Below, in pieces: positions 37,245 through 49,490 of a stretch of DNA of 64,000 nt. The stretch is taken from NCBI RefSeq assembly GCF_954871325.1, contig NC_088775.1, forward strand, positions 50,941,561 to 51,005,560, in the 5' to 3' direction. Position numbers and translations under genes: made by a program. A model generated the notes under the pieces. It made no database searches. It saw nothing but the letters and a program-made list of their open reading frames with translations, and was not told the DNA's origin. Each line of letters begins with the position of its first letter. Position 1 is the stretch's first letter. Source of the stretch: Gordionus sp. m RMFG-2023 (Eukaryota; Nematomorpha; Gordioida; Chordodea; Parachordodidae).

Positions 37245-39399
37245 ATTGGATAGGAAATTTAATTCTGAGTTCAATGATATAAAAATACTTAAAATTGCGT
37301 TTAAGATGTTAGCCTTTTCCCTTCGAACGTTTTTACCACAAAAAAATTTTTTTAATTTATTTTTTGAACCGATAACGTAAAAAATTACATCAAAGCATAT
37401 TTAGATAGGAAATTTAATTCTGAGTTCAATGATATAAAAATTTTTAAAATTAAATTTAAGATGTTAGCCTTTTCCCTTCGAACATTTTCGCGACAAAAAT
37501 ATTATTTTTTGAACCGGAAACGTAAAAAAATACATCTAAGCATAATTGGATAGGAAACTTAATTCTGAGTTCAATGATATAAAAATACTTAAAATTGCGT
37601 TTAAGATGTTAGCCTTTTCTCTTCGAACGTTTTTACCACAAAAAAGTTTTTAATATTGATATTTTGAACCGATAACGTAAAAAATTACATCAAAGCATAT
37701 TTAGATAGGAAATTTAATTCTGAGTTCAATGATATAAAAATTTTTAAAATTAAATTTAAGATGTTAGCCTTTTCCCTTCGAACATTTTCGCGACAAAAAT
37801 ATTATTTTTTGAGCCGGAAACGTAAAAAAATACATCTAAGCATAATTGGATAGGAAATTTAATTCTGAGTTCAATGATATAAAAATACTTAAATTGCGTT
37901 TGAGATGTTAGCCTTTTCTCTTCGAACGTTTTTACCACAAAAAAGTTTTTAATATTGATTTTTTGAACCGATAACGTAAAAAATTACATCAAAGCATATT
38001 TAGATAGGAAATTTAATTCTGAGTTTAATGATATAAAAATTTTTAAAATTAAATTTAAGATGTTAGCCTTTTCCCTTCGAACATTTTCGCGACAAAAATA
38101 TTATTTTTTGAACCGGAAACGTAAAAAAATACATCTAAGCATAATTGGATAGAAAATTTAATTCTGAGTTCAATGATATAAAAATACTTAAAATTGCGTT
38201 TAAGATGTTAGCCTTTTCTCTTCGAACGTTTTTACCACAAAAATGTTTTTAATATTTATTTTTTAAACCGATAACGTTAAAAATTACATCAAAGGATATT
38301 TAGATAGGAAAATTAATTCTGAGATCAATGATATAAAAATTTTTAAAATTAAATTTAAGATGTTAGCCTTTTCCCTTCGAACATTTTCGCGACAAAAATA
38401 TTATTTTTTGAACCGGAAACGTAAAAAAATACATCTAAGCATAATTGGATAGGAAACTTAATTCTGAGTTCAATGATATAAAAATACTTAAAATTGCGTT
38501 TAAGATGTTAGCCTTTTCTCTTCGAACGTTTTTACCACAAAAAAGTTTTTAATATTGATATTTTGAACCGATAACGTAAAAAATTACATCAAAGCATATT
38601 TAGATAGGAAATTTAATTCTGAGTTCAATGATATAAAAATTTTTAAAATTAAATTTAAGATGTTAGCCTTTTCCCTTCGAACATTTTCGCGACAAAAATA
38701 TTATTTTTTGAACCGGAAACGTAAAAAAATACATCTAAGCATAATTGGATAGAAAATTTAATTCTGAGTTCAATGATATAAAAATACTTAAATTGCGTTT
38801 GAGATGTTAGCCTTTTCTCTTCGAACGTTTTTACCACAAAAATGTTTTTAATATTTATTTTTTAAACCGATAACGTTAAAAATTACATCAAAGGATATTT
38901 AGATAGGAAAATTAATTCTGAGATCAATGATATAAAAATTTTTAAAATTAAATTTAAGATGTTAGCCTTTTCCCTTCGAACATTTTCGCGACAAAAATAT
39001 TATTTTTTGAACCGGAAACGTAAAAAAATACATCTAAGCATAATTGGATAGGAAACTTAATTCTGAGTTCAATGATATAAAAATACTTAAAATTGCGTTT
39101 AAGATGTTAGCCTTTTCTCTTCGAACGTTTTTACCACAAAAAAGTTTTTAATATTGATATTTTGAACCGATAACGTAAAAAAATACATCTAAGCAAAATT
39201 GGATAGGAAATTTAATTCTGAGTTCAATGATATAAAAATACTTAAAATTGCGTTAAAGATGTTAGCCTTTTCCCTTCGAACATTTTCGCGACAAAAATAT
39301 TATTTTTTGAACCGGAAACGTAAAAAAATACATCTAAGCATAATTGGATAGGAAATTTAATTCTGAGTTCAATGATATAAAAATACTTAAAATTGCGTT
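37245..39399. repeat. Duplicated block with offset 14,715, copy 2
   Basis: Repeats 22530-24684 with the same rare marks, including TTTTTTGAGCCGG near 37807. Open minus-strand stretches of 60 codons at 37756-37938 and 38655-38837 translate identically to those at 23041-23223 and 23940-24122. This block has no second tandem 2,686-bp copy after it, so that expansion happened in the other copy or was lost here. Confidence 0.87.
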
Positions 39400-41634
39400 T
39401 AAGATGTTAGCCTTTTCCCTTCGAACGTTTTTACCACAAAAATTTTTTTAATTTATTTTTGAACCGATAACGTAAAAAATTACATCAAAGCATATTTAGA
39501 TAGGAAATTTAATTCTGAGTTCAATGATATAAAAATACTTAAAATTGCGTTTAAGATGTTAGCCTTTTCTCTTCGAACGTTTTTAATACAAAAATGTTTT
39601 TAATATTTATTTTTTGAACCGATAACGTAAAAAATTACATCAAAGCATATTTAGATAGGAAATTTAATTCTGAGATCAATGATATAAAAATTTTTAAAAT
39701 TAAATTTAAGATGTTAGCCTTTTCCATTCGAACATTTTCGCGACAAAAATATTATTTTTTGAACCGGAAACGTAAAAAAATACATCTAAGCATAATTGGA
39801 TAGAAAAATTAATTCTGAGTTCAATGATATAAAAATACTTAAAATTGCTCTTTCCTTCGAACGTTTTTACTACAAAAAAATTTTTTTAATTTATTTTTTG
39901 AACCGATAACGTAAAAAATTACATCAAAGCATATTTAGATAGGAAATTTAATTCTGAGTTCAATGATATAAAAATTTTTAAAATTAAATTTAAGATGTTA
40001 GCCTTTTCCCTTCGAACATTTTCGCGACAAAAATAATATTTTTTGAACCGGAAACGTAAAAAAATACATCTAAGCATAATTGGATATGAAATTTAATTCT
40101 GAGTTCAATGATATAAAAATACTTAAAATTGCGTTTAAGATGTTAGCATTTTCCCTTCGAACGTTTTTACCACAAAAAAGTTTTTAATATTTATTTTTTG
40201 AACCGATAACGTAAAAAATTACATCAAAGCATATTTAGATAGAAAATTTAATTCTGAGTTCAATGATATAAAAATTTTTAAAATTAAATTTAAGATGTTA
40301 GCCTTTTCCCTTCGAACATTTTCGCGACAAAAATATTATTTTTTGAACCGGAAACGTAAAAAAATACATCTAAGCATAATTGGATAGGAAATTTAATTCT
40401 GAGTTCAATGATATAAAAATTTTTAAAATTAAATTTAAGATGTTAGCCTTTTCCCTTCGAACATTTTCGCGACAAAAATATTATTTTTTGAACCGGAAAC
40501 GTAAAAAAATACATCTAAGCATAATTGGATAGGAAATTTAATTCTGAGTTCAATGATATAAAAATACTTAAAATTGCGTTTAAGATGTTAGCCTTTTCTC
40601 TTCGAACGTTTTTAATACAAAAATGTTTTTAATATTTATTTTTTGAACCGATAACGTAAAAAATTACATCAAAGCATATTTAGATAGGAAATTTAATTCT
40701 GAGATCAATGATATAAAAATTTTTAAAATTAAATTTAAGATGTTAGCCTTTTCCCTTCGAACATTTTCGCGACAAAAATATTATTTTTTGAACCGGAAAC
40801 GTAAAAAAATACATCTAAGCATAATTGGATAGGAAATTTAATTCTGAGTTCAATGATATAAAAATACTTAAAATTGCGTTTAAGATGTTAGCCTTTTCCC
40901 TTCGAACGTTTTTACCACAAAAAATTTTTTAATATTTATTTTTTGAACCGATAACGTAAAAAATTACATCAAAGCATATTTAGATAGGAAATTTAATTCT
41001 GAGTTCAATGATATAAAAATACTTAAAATTGCGTTTAAGATGTTAGCCTTTTCTCTTCGAACGTTTTTACTACAAAAATGTTTTTAATATTTATTTTTTG
41101 AACCGATAACGTAAAAAATTACATCAAAGCATATTTAGATAGGAAATTTAATTCTGAGATCAATGATATAAAAATTTTTAAAATTAAATTTAAGATGTTA
41201 GCCTTTTCCCTTCGAACATTTTCGCGACAAAAATATTATTTTTTGAACCGGAAACGTAAAAAAATACATCTAAGCATAATTGGATAGGAAATTTAATTCT
41301 GAGTTCAATGATATAAAAATACTTAAAATTGCGTTTAAGATGTTAGCCTTTTCCTTCGAACGTTTTTACCACAAAAAAATTTTTTTAATTTATTTTTTGA
41401 ACCGATAAAACGTAAAAAATTACATCAAAGCATATTTAGATAGGAAATTTAATTCTGAGTTCAATGATATAAAAATTTTTAAAATTAAATTTAAGATGTT
41501 AGCCTTTTCCCTTCGAACATTTTCGCGACAAAAATATTATTTTTTGAACCGGAAACGTAAAAAAATACATCTAAGCATAATTGGATAGGAAATTTAATTC
41601 TGAGTTCAATGATATAAAAATACTTAAAATTGCG
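39400..41634. repeat. Tandem 2,235-bp duplication, copy 1
   Basis: The offset of 2,235 was checked at the short-A mark TGCTCTTTCC (39846 and 42081) and at the private TTGGATATGAAATT (40081 and 42316). By GATAAAACG (41404 and 43622) it has dropped to 2,218, explained by the 15-bp short-A deletion in copy 2 plus two bases. Other shared marks are CCATTCGAACATT, TAGAAAAATTAATTC and AAAATAATATTTTTTG. This is the first block of the more diverged right-hand domain. Some monomers are B at the 5' end and A at the 3' end, for example near 39480-39630. Confidence 0.82.
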
Positions 41635-43640
41635 TTTAAGATGTTAGCCTTTTCCCTTCGAACGTTTTTACCACAAAAATTTTTTAAATTTATTTTTTGA
41701 ACCGATAACGTAAAAAATTACATCAAAGCATATTTAGATAGGAAATTTAATTCTGAGTTCAATGATATAAAAATACTTAAAATTGCGTTTAAGATGTTAG
41801 CCTTTTCTCTTCGAACGTTTTTAATACAAAAATTTTTTTAATTTATTTTTGAACCGATAACGTAAAAAATTACATCAAAGCATATTTAGATAGGAAATTT
41901 AATTCTGAGATCAATGATATAAAAATTTTTAAAATTAAATTTAAGATGTTAGCCTTTTCCATTCGAACATTTTCGCGACAAAAATATTATTTTTTGAACC
42001 GGAAACGTAAAAAAATACATCTAAGCATAATTGGATAGAAAAATTAATTCTGAGTTCAATGATATAAAAATACTTAAAATTGCTCTTTCCTTCGAACGTT
42101 TTTACTACAAAAAAATTTTTTTAATTTATTTTTTGAACCGATAACGTAAAAAATTACATCAAAGCATATTTAGATAGTAAATTTAATTCTGAGTTCAATG
42201 ATATAAAAATTTTTAAAATTAAATTTAAGATGTTAGCCTTTTCCCTTCGAACATTTTCGCGACAAAAATAATATTTTTTGAACCGGAAACGTAAAAAAAT
42301 ACATCTAAGCATAATTGGATATGAAATTTAATTCTGAGTTCAATGATATAAAAATACTTAAAATTGCGTTTAAGATGTTAGCATTTTCCCTTCGAACGTT
42401 TTTACCACAAAAAAGTTTTTAATATTTATTTTTTGAACCGATAACGTAAAAAATTACATCAAAGCATATTTAGATAGAAAATTTAATTCTGAGTTCAATG
42501 ATATAAAAATTTTTAAAATTAAATTTAAGATGTTAGCCTTTTCCCTTCGAACATTTTCGCGACAAAAATATTATTTTTTGAACCGGAAACGTAAAAAAAT
42601 ACATCTAAGCATAATTGGATAGGAAATTTAATTCTGAGTTCAATGATATAAAAATTTTTAAATTAAATTTAAGATGTTAGCCTTTTCCCTTCGAACATTT
42701 TCGCGACAAAAATATTATTTTTTGAACCGGAAACGTAAAAAAATACATCTAAGCATAATTGGATAGGAAATTTAATTCTGAGTTCAATGATATAAAAATA
42801 CTTAAAATTGCTTTTAAGATGTTAGCCTTTTCTCTTCGAACGTTTTTAATACAAAAATGTTTTTAATATTTATTTTTTGAACCGATAAAGTAAAAAATTA
42901 CATCAAAGCATATTTAGATAGGAAATTTAATTCTGAGATCAATGATATAAAAATTTTTAAAATTAAATTTAAGATGTTAGCCTTTTCCATTCGAACATTT
43001 TCGCGACAAAAATATTATTTTTTGAACCGGAAACGTAAAAAAATACATCTAAGCATAATTGGATAGGAAATTTAATTCTGAGTTCAATGATATAAAAATA
43101 CTTAAAATTGCGTTTAAGATGTTAGCCTTTTCACTTTGAACGTTTTTACCACAAAAATTTTTTTAAATTTATTTTTGAACCGATAAACGTAAAAAATTAC
43201 ATCAAAGCATATTTAGATAGGAAATTTAATTCTGAGTTCAATGATATAAAAATACTTAAAATTGCGTTTAAGATGTTAGCCTTTTCTCTTCGAACGTTTT
43301 TAATACAAAAATGTTTTTAATATTTATTTTTTGAACCGATAACGTAAAAAATTACATCAAAGCATATTTAGATAGGAAATTTAATTCTGAGATCAATGAT
43401 ATAAAAATTTTTAAAATTAAATTTAAGATGTTAGCCTTTTCCATTCGAACATTTTCGCGACAAAAATATTATTTTTTGAACCGGAAACGTAAAAAAATAC
43501 ATCTAAGCATAATTGGATAGAAATATTAATTCTGAGTTCAATGATATAAAAATACTTAAAATTGCTCTTTCCTTCGAACGTTTTTACCACAAAAAAATTT
43601 TTTTAATTTATTTTTTGAACCGATAAAACGTTAAAAATTA
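41635..43640. repeat. Tandem 2,235-bp duplication, copy 2
   Basis: Repeats copy 1 with more differences than the left-hand duplications show: TAGATAGTAAATTT near 42172, GATAAAGTAAAA near 42884, TTTTCACTTTGAACG near 43129 and TAGAAATATTAATTC near 43519. It ends in a B monomer that has lost four bases (AATTTAATTAAGATCAATG near 43668). Confidence 0.8.
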
Positions 43641-46140
43641 CATCAAAGCATATTTAGATAGGAAATTTAATTAAGATCAATGATATAAAAATACTTAAAA
43701 TAAAATTCAAGATGTTAGCCTTTTCCCTCCGAACATTTTCGCGACAAAAATATTATTTTTTGAACCGGAAACGTAAAAAAATACATCTAAGCATAATTGG
43801 ATAGGAAATTTAATTCTGAGTTCAATGATATAAAAATACTTAAAATTGCGTTTGAGATGTTAGCCTTTTCTCTTCGAACGTTTTTACCACAAAAATGTTT
43901 TTAATATTTTTTTTTAAACCGATAACGTAAAAAATTACATCAAAGCATATTTAGATAGGAAATTTAATTCTGAGTTCAATGATATAAAAATTTTTAAATT
44001 AAATTTAAGATGTTAGCCTTTTCCCTTCGAACATTTTCGCGACAAAAATATTATTTTTTGAACCGGAAACGTAAAAAAATATATCTAAGCATAATTGGAT
44101 AGAAAATTTAATTCTGAGTTCAATTATATAAAAATACTTAAAATTGCGTTTAAGATGTTAGCCTTTTCTCTTCGAACGTTTTTACCATAAAAATGTTTTT
44201 AATATTTATTTTTTAAACCGATAACGTAAAAAATTACATCAAAGCATATTTAGATAGGAAATTTAATTCTGAGTTCAATGATATAAAAATTTTTAAAATT
44301 AAATTCAAGATGTTAGCCTTTTCCCTCCGAACATTTTCGCGACAAAAATATTATTTTTTGAACCGGAAACGTTAAAAAATACATCTAAGCATAATTGGAT
44401 AGGAAATTTAATTCTGAGTTCAATGATATAAAAATACTTAAAATTGCTCTTTCCTTCGAACGTTTTTACCACAAAAAAATTTTTTAAATTTATTTTTTGA
44501 ACCGATAACGTTAAAAATTACATCAAAGCATATTTAGATAGCAAATTTAATTCTGAGTTCAATGATATAAAAATACTTAAAATTGCGTTTAAGATGTTAG
44601 CCTTTTCTCTTCGAACGTTTTTAATACAAAAATGTTTTTAATATTTATTTTTTAAACCGATAACGTTAAAAATTACATCAAAGCATATTTAGATAGGAAA
44701 TTTAATTCTGAGTTCAATAATATAAAAATTTTTAAAATTAAAGTTAAGATGTTAGCCTATTCCTTTCGAACATTTTCGCGATAAAAATATTATTTTTTGA
44801 ACCGGAAACGTAAAAAAAAACATCTAAGCATAATTGGATAGGAAATTTAATTCTGAGTTCAATGATATAAAAATACTTAAAATTGCGTTTAAGATTTTAG
44901 CCTTTTCTCTTCGAACGTTTTTACCACAAAAATGTTTTTAATATTTTTTTTTTAAACCGATAACGTAAAAAATTACATCAAAGCATATTTAGATAGCAAA
45001 TTTAATTCTGAGTTCAATGATATAAAAATACTTAAAATTGCGTTTAAGATGTTAGCCTTTTCTCTTCGAACGTTTTTAATACAAAAATGTTTTTAATATT
45101 TATTTTTTAAACTGATAACGTTAAAAATTACATCAAAGCATATTTAGATAGGAAATTTAATTCTGAGTTCAATAATATAAAAAAATTTAAAATTAAATTC
45201 AAGATGTTAGCCTTTTCCCTCCGAACATTTTCGCGACAAAAATATTATTTTTTGAACCGGAAACGTAAAAAAATACATCTAAGCATAATTGGATAGGAAA
45301 TTTAATTCTGAGTTCAATGATATAAAAATACTTAAAATTGCGTTTAAGATTTTAGCCTTTTCTCTTCGAACGTTTTTACCACAAAAATGTTTTTAATATT
45401 TATTTTTTAAACTGATAACGTAAAAAATTACATCAAAGCATATTTAGATAGGAAATTTAATTCTGAGTTCAATGATATAAAAATTTTTAAAATTAAAGTT
45501 AAGATGTTAGCCTATTCCTTTCGAACATTTTCGCGATAAAAATATTATTTTTTGAACCGGAAACGTAAAAAAAAACATCTAAGCATAATTGGATAGGAAA
45601 TTTAATTCTGAGTTCAATGATATAAAAATACTTAAAATTGCTCTTTCCTTCGAACGTTTTTACCACAAAAAAACTTTTTTAATTTATTTTTTGAACCGAT
45701 AACGTTAAAAATTACATCAAAGCATATTTAGATAGTAAATTTAATTCTGAGTTCAATGATATAAAAATTTTTAAAATTAAATTTAAGATGTTAGCCTTTT
45801 CCCTTCGAACATTTTCGCCACAAAAATAATATTTTTTGAACCGGAAACGTAAAAAAATTCATCTAAGCATAATTGGATAGGAAATTTAATTCTGAGTTCA
45901 ATGATATAAAAATACTTAAAATTGCGTTTGAGATGTTAGCCTTTTCTCTTCGAACGTTTTTACCACAAAAATGTTTTTAATATTTATTTTTTAAACCGAT
46001 AACGTAAAAAATTACATCAAAGCATATTTAGATAGGAAATTTAATTCTGAGTTCAATGATATAAAAATTTTTAAAATTAAATTCAAGATGTTAGCCTTTT
46101 CCCTCCGAACATTTTCGCGACAAAAATATTATTTTTTAAA
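43641..46140. repeat. Satellite block with 455- and 755-bp internal repeats
   Basis: Recurring private marks show periods other than the dimer. TAGATAGCAAATTT lies near 44541 and 44996 (offset 455), AAGATTTTAGCC near 44893 and 45348 (offset 455), AAAGTTAAGATG with CCTATTCC at 44741 and 45496 (offset 755), and TTTAAACTGATAACG near 45110 and 45410 (offset 300). An offset of 455 is three monomers and 755 is five, so the A/B register slips here. Short A variants (GCTCTTTCC) occur near 44448 and 45644. Confidence 0.78.
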
Positions 46141-47059
46141 CCGATAACGTAAAAAATTACATCAAAGCATATTTAGATAGGAAATTTAATTCTGAGATCA
46201 ATGATATAAAAATTTTTAAAATTAAATTTAAGATGTTAGCCTTTTCCCTTCGAACATTTTCGCGACAAAAATATTATTTTTTGAACCGGAAACGTAAAAA
46301 AATACATCTAAGCATAATTGGATAGGAAATTTAATTCTGAGTTCAATGATACTTAAAATTGCTCTTTCCTTCGAACTTTTATACCACAAAAAAATTTTTT
46401 AAATTTTTTTTGAACCGTTAACGTAAAAAATTACATCAAAGCATATTTAGATAGGAAATTTAATTCTGAGTTCAATGATATAGAAATTTTTTTAATTAAA
46501 TTTAAGATGTTAGCCTTTTCCCTTCGAACATTTTCGCGACAAAAATATTATTTTTTGAACCGGAAACGTAAAAAAATACATCTAAGCATAATTGGATAGG
46601 AAATTTAATTCTGAGTTCACTGATATAAAAATACTTAAAATTGCTCTTTCCTTCGAACGTTTTTACCACAAAAAAATTTTTTAAATTTTTTTTTTGAACC
46701 GTTAACGTAAAAAATTACATCAAAGCATATTTAGATAGGAAATTTAATTCTGAGTTCAATGATATAAAAATTTTTAAAATTAAATTTAAGATGTTAGCCT
46801 TTTCCCTTCGAACATTTTCGCGACAAAAATATTATTTTTTGAACCCTAAACGTAAAAAAATACATCTAAGCATAATTGGATAGGAAATTTAATTCTGAGT
46901 TCAATGATATAAAAATACTTAAAATTGCGTTTAAGATGTTAGCCTTTTCCCTTCGAACGTTTTTACCACAAAAAAATTTTTTTAATATTTTTTTTGAACC
47001 GATAACGTAAAAAATTACATCAAAGGATATTTAGATAGGAAATTTAATTCTGAGATCAA
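46141..47059. repeat. Irregular satellite stretch
   Basis: A B monomer ending in an A-type GATAAC (about 46141) is followed by another B. At about 46350 an A monomer has lost eight bases (TTCAATGATACTTAAAATTG). Two short A variants near 46366 and 46648 share GAACCGTTAACG at an offset of 284. One B monomer ends GAACCCTAAACG near 46848. It contains satellite only. Confidence 0.75.
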
Positions 47060-48105
47060 TGATATAAAAATTTTTAAAATAAAATTTAAGATGTTAGCCT
47101 TTTCCCTTCGAACGTTTTTACTACAAAAAAATTTTTATAATTTATTTTTTGAACCGATAACGTAAAAAATTACATCAACGCATAATTGGATAGGAAATTT
47201 AATTCTGAGTTCAATGATATAAAAATTTTTAAAATTATATTTAAGATGTTAGCCTTTTCCCTTCGAACATTTTCGCGACAAAAATATTATTAATTTGAAC
47301 CGGAAACGTAAAAAAATACATCTAAGCATAATTGGATAGGAAATTTAATTCTGAGTAGAATGATATAAAGATACTTAAAATTACGTTTAAGATGTTAGCC
47401 TTTTCTCTCCGAACGTTTTTACCACAAAAAAGTTTTTAATATTTATTTTTTGAACCGATACGTAAAAAATTACATCAAAGCATATTTAGATAGTAAATTT
47501 AATTCTGAGTTCAATGATATAAAAATTTTTAAAATTAAATTCAAGATGTTAGCCTTTTCCCTTCGAACATTTTCGCGATAAAAATATTATTTTTTGAACC
47601 GGAAACGTAAAAAAATTCATCTAAGCATAATTGGATAGGAAATTTAATTCTGAGTTCAATTATATTAAAATACTTAAAATTGCGTTTAAGATGTTAGCCT
47701 TTTCCCTTCGAACGTTTTTACCACAAAATTTTTTTAATATATTTTTTGAACCGATAACGTAAAAATTTAAATCAAAGCATAATTGGATAGGAAATTTAAT
47801 TCTGAGTTCAATGATTAAAAAATACTTAAAATTGCTCTTTCCTTCGAACGTTTTTACCACCAAAAAATTTTTAAAATATATTTTTTGAACCGATAACGTA
47901 AAAAAATACATATAAGCATAATTGGATAGGAAATTTAATTCTGAGTAGAATGATATAAAGATACTTAAAATTACGTTTAAGATGTTAGCCTTTTCCCTTC
48001 GAACGTTTTTACCACAAAAAAATTTTTTTAATTTATTTTTTGAACCGATAACGTAAAAAATTACATCAAAGCATATTTAGATAGGAAATTTAATTCTGAG
48101 TTCAA
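47060..48105. repeat. Tandem 1,046-bp duplication, copy 1
   Basis: The offset of 1,046 to the next copy was checked at TTTTTACTAC (47120 and 48166) and at CTGAGTAGAATG (47351 and 48397). Private marks are TTTTTATAATTTATT, ATTATTAATTTGAACC, the ATAAAG change after GTAGAATG, GAACCGATACG, and an A with ACCACAAAATTTTTTTAATA. A minus-strand open stretch of 83 codons (47660-47911) is a by-product of these variants. Confidence 0.83.
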
Positions 48106-48985
48106 TGATATAAAAATTTTTAAAATAAAATTTAAGATGTTAGCCTTTTCCCTTCGAACGTTTTTACTACAAAAAAATTTTTATAATTTATTTTTTGAAC
48201 CGATAACGTAAAAAATTACATCAACGCATAATTGGATAGGAAATTTAATTCTGAGTTCAATGATATAAAAAATTTTAAAATTATATTTAAGATGTTAGCC
48301 TTTTCCCTTCGAACATTTTCGCGACAAAAATATTATTAATTTGAACCGGAAACGTAAAAAAATACATCTAAGCATAATTGGATAGGAAATTTAATTCTGA
48401 GTAGAATGATATAAAGATACTTAAAATTACGTTTAAGATGTTAGCCTTTTCTCTCCGAACGTTTTTACCACAAAAAAGTTTTTAATATTTATTTTTTGAA
48501 CCGATACGTAAAAAATTACATCAAAGCATATTTAGATAGTAAATTTAATTCTGAGTTCAATGATATAAAAATTTTTAAAATTAAATTCAAGATGTTAGCC
48601 TTTTCCCTTCGAACATTTTCGCGATAAAAATATTATTTTTTGAACCGGAAACGTAAAAAAATTCATCTAAGCATAATTGGATAGGAAATTTAATTCTGAG
48701 TTCAATGATATTAAAATACTTAAAATTGCGTTTAAGATGTTAGCCTTTTCCCTTCGAACGTTTTTACCACAAAATTTTTTTAATATATTTTTTGAACCGA
48801 TAACGTAAAAAATTAAATCAAAGCATAATTGGATAGGAAATTTAATTCTGAGTTCAATGATTAAAAAATACTTAAAATTGCTCTTTCCTTCGAACGTTTT
48901 TACCACCAAAAAATTTTTAAAATATATTTTTTGAACCGATAACGTAAAAAAATACATCTAAGCATAATTGGATAGGAAATTTAAT
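48106..48985. repeat. Tandem 1,046-bp duplication, copy 2
   Basis: Repeats copy 1 up to about 48985, where copy 1 has CTGAGTAGAATG (47943) and copy 2 the common CTGAGTTCAATG. Differences are few. The last part (from about 48590) recurs a third time at 49200-49490. Confidence 0.82.
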
Positions 48986-49490
48986 TCTGAGTTCAATGAT
49001 ATAAAAATACTTAAAATTGCGTTTAAGATGTTAACCTTTTCCCTTCGAACGTTTTTACCACAAAAAAATTTTTTTAATTTATTTTTTGAACCGATAACGT
49101 AAAAAATTACATCAAAGCATATTTAGATAGTAAATTTAATTCTGAGATCAATGATATAAAAATACTTAAAATTGCGTTTAAGATGTTAGCCTTTTCCCTT
49201 CGAACATTTTCGCGATAAAAATATTATTTTTTGAACCGGAAACGTAAAAAAATTCATCTAAGCATCGAACGTTTTTACCACAAAATTTTTTTAATATATT
49301 TTTTGAACCGATAACGTAAAAAATTAAATCAAAGCATAATTGGATAGGAAATTTAATTCTGAGTTCAATGATTAAAAAATACTTAAAATTGCTCTTTCCT
49401 TCGAACGTTTTTACCACCAAAAAATTTTTAAAATATATTTTTTGAACCGATAACGTAAAAAAATACATCTAAGCATAATTGGATAGGAAA
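48986..49490. repeat. Third partial copy with an internal 80-bp deletion
   Basis: Matches copy 2 at offset 591 up to TTCATCTAAGCAT (49252), and at offset 511 from TCGAACGTTTTTACC (49265) onward. Eighty bases of an A monomer are therefore missing, and the joint reads AAGCATCGAACG, with one base of possible overlap. The break does not respect the monomer register: it joins position about 24 of an A to position about 102. Confidence 0.85.

Noticed and set aside
23041-38837. Identical 60-codon minus-strand open stretches at 23041-23223, 23940-24122, 26626-26808, 37756-37938 and 38655-38837
   Set aside because: They fall inside satellite monomers, appear only where small indels remove a stop, and recur because the DNA block was copied. 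The dimer length is usually not a multiple of three, and no start context or codon bias is seen.
43660-43690. Small deletion AATTTAATTAAGATCAATG as a possible regulatory change
   Set aside because: It is a loss of a few bases in one B monomer with no other sign of function.
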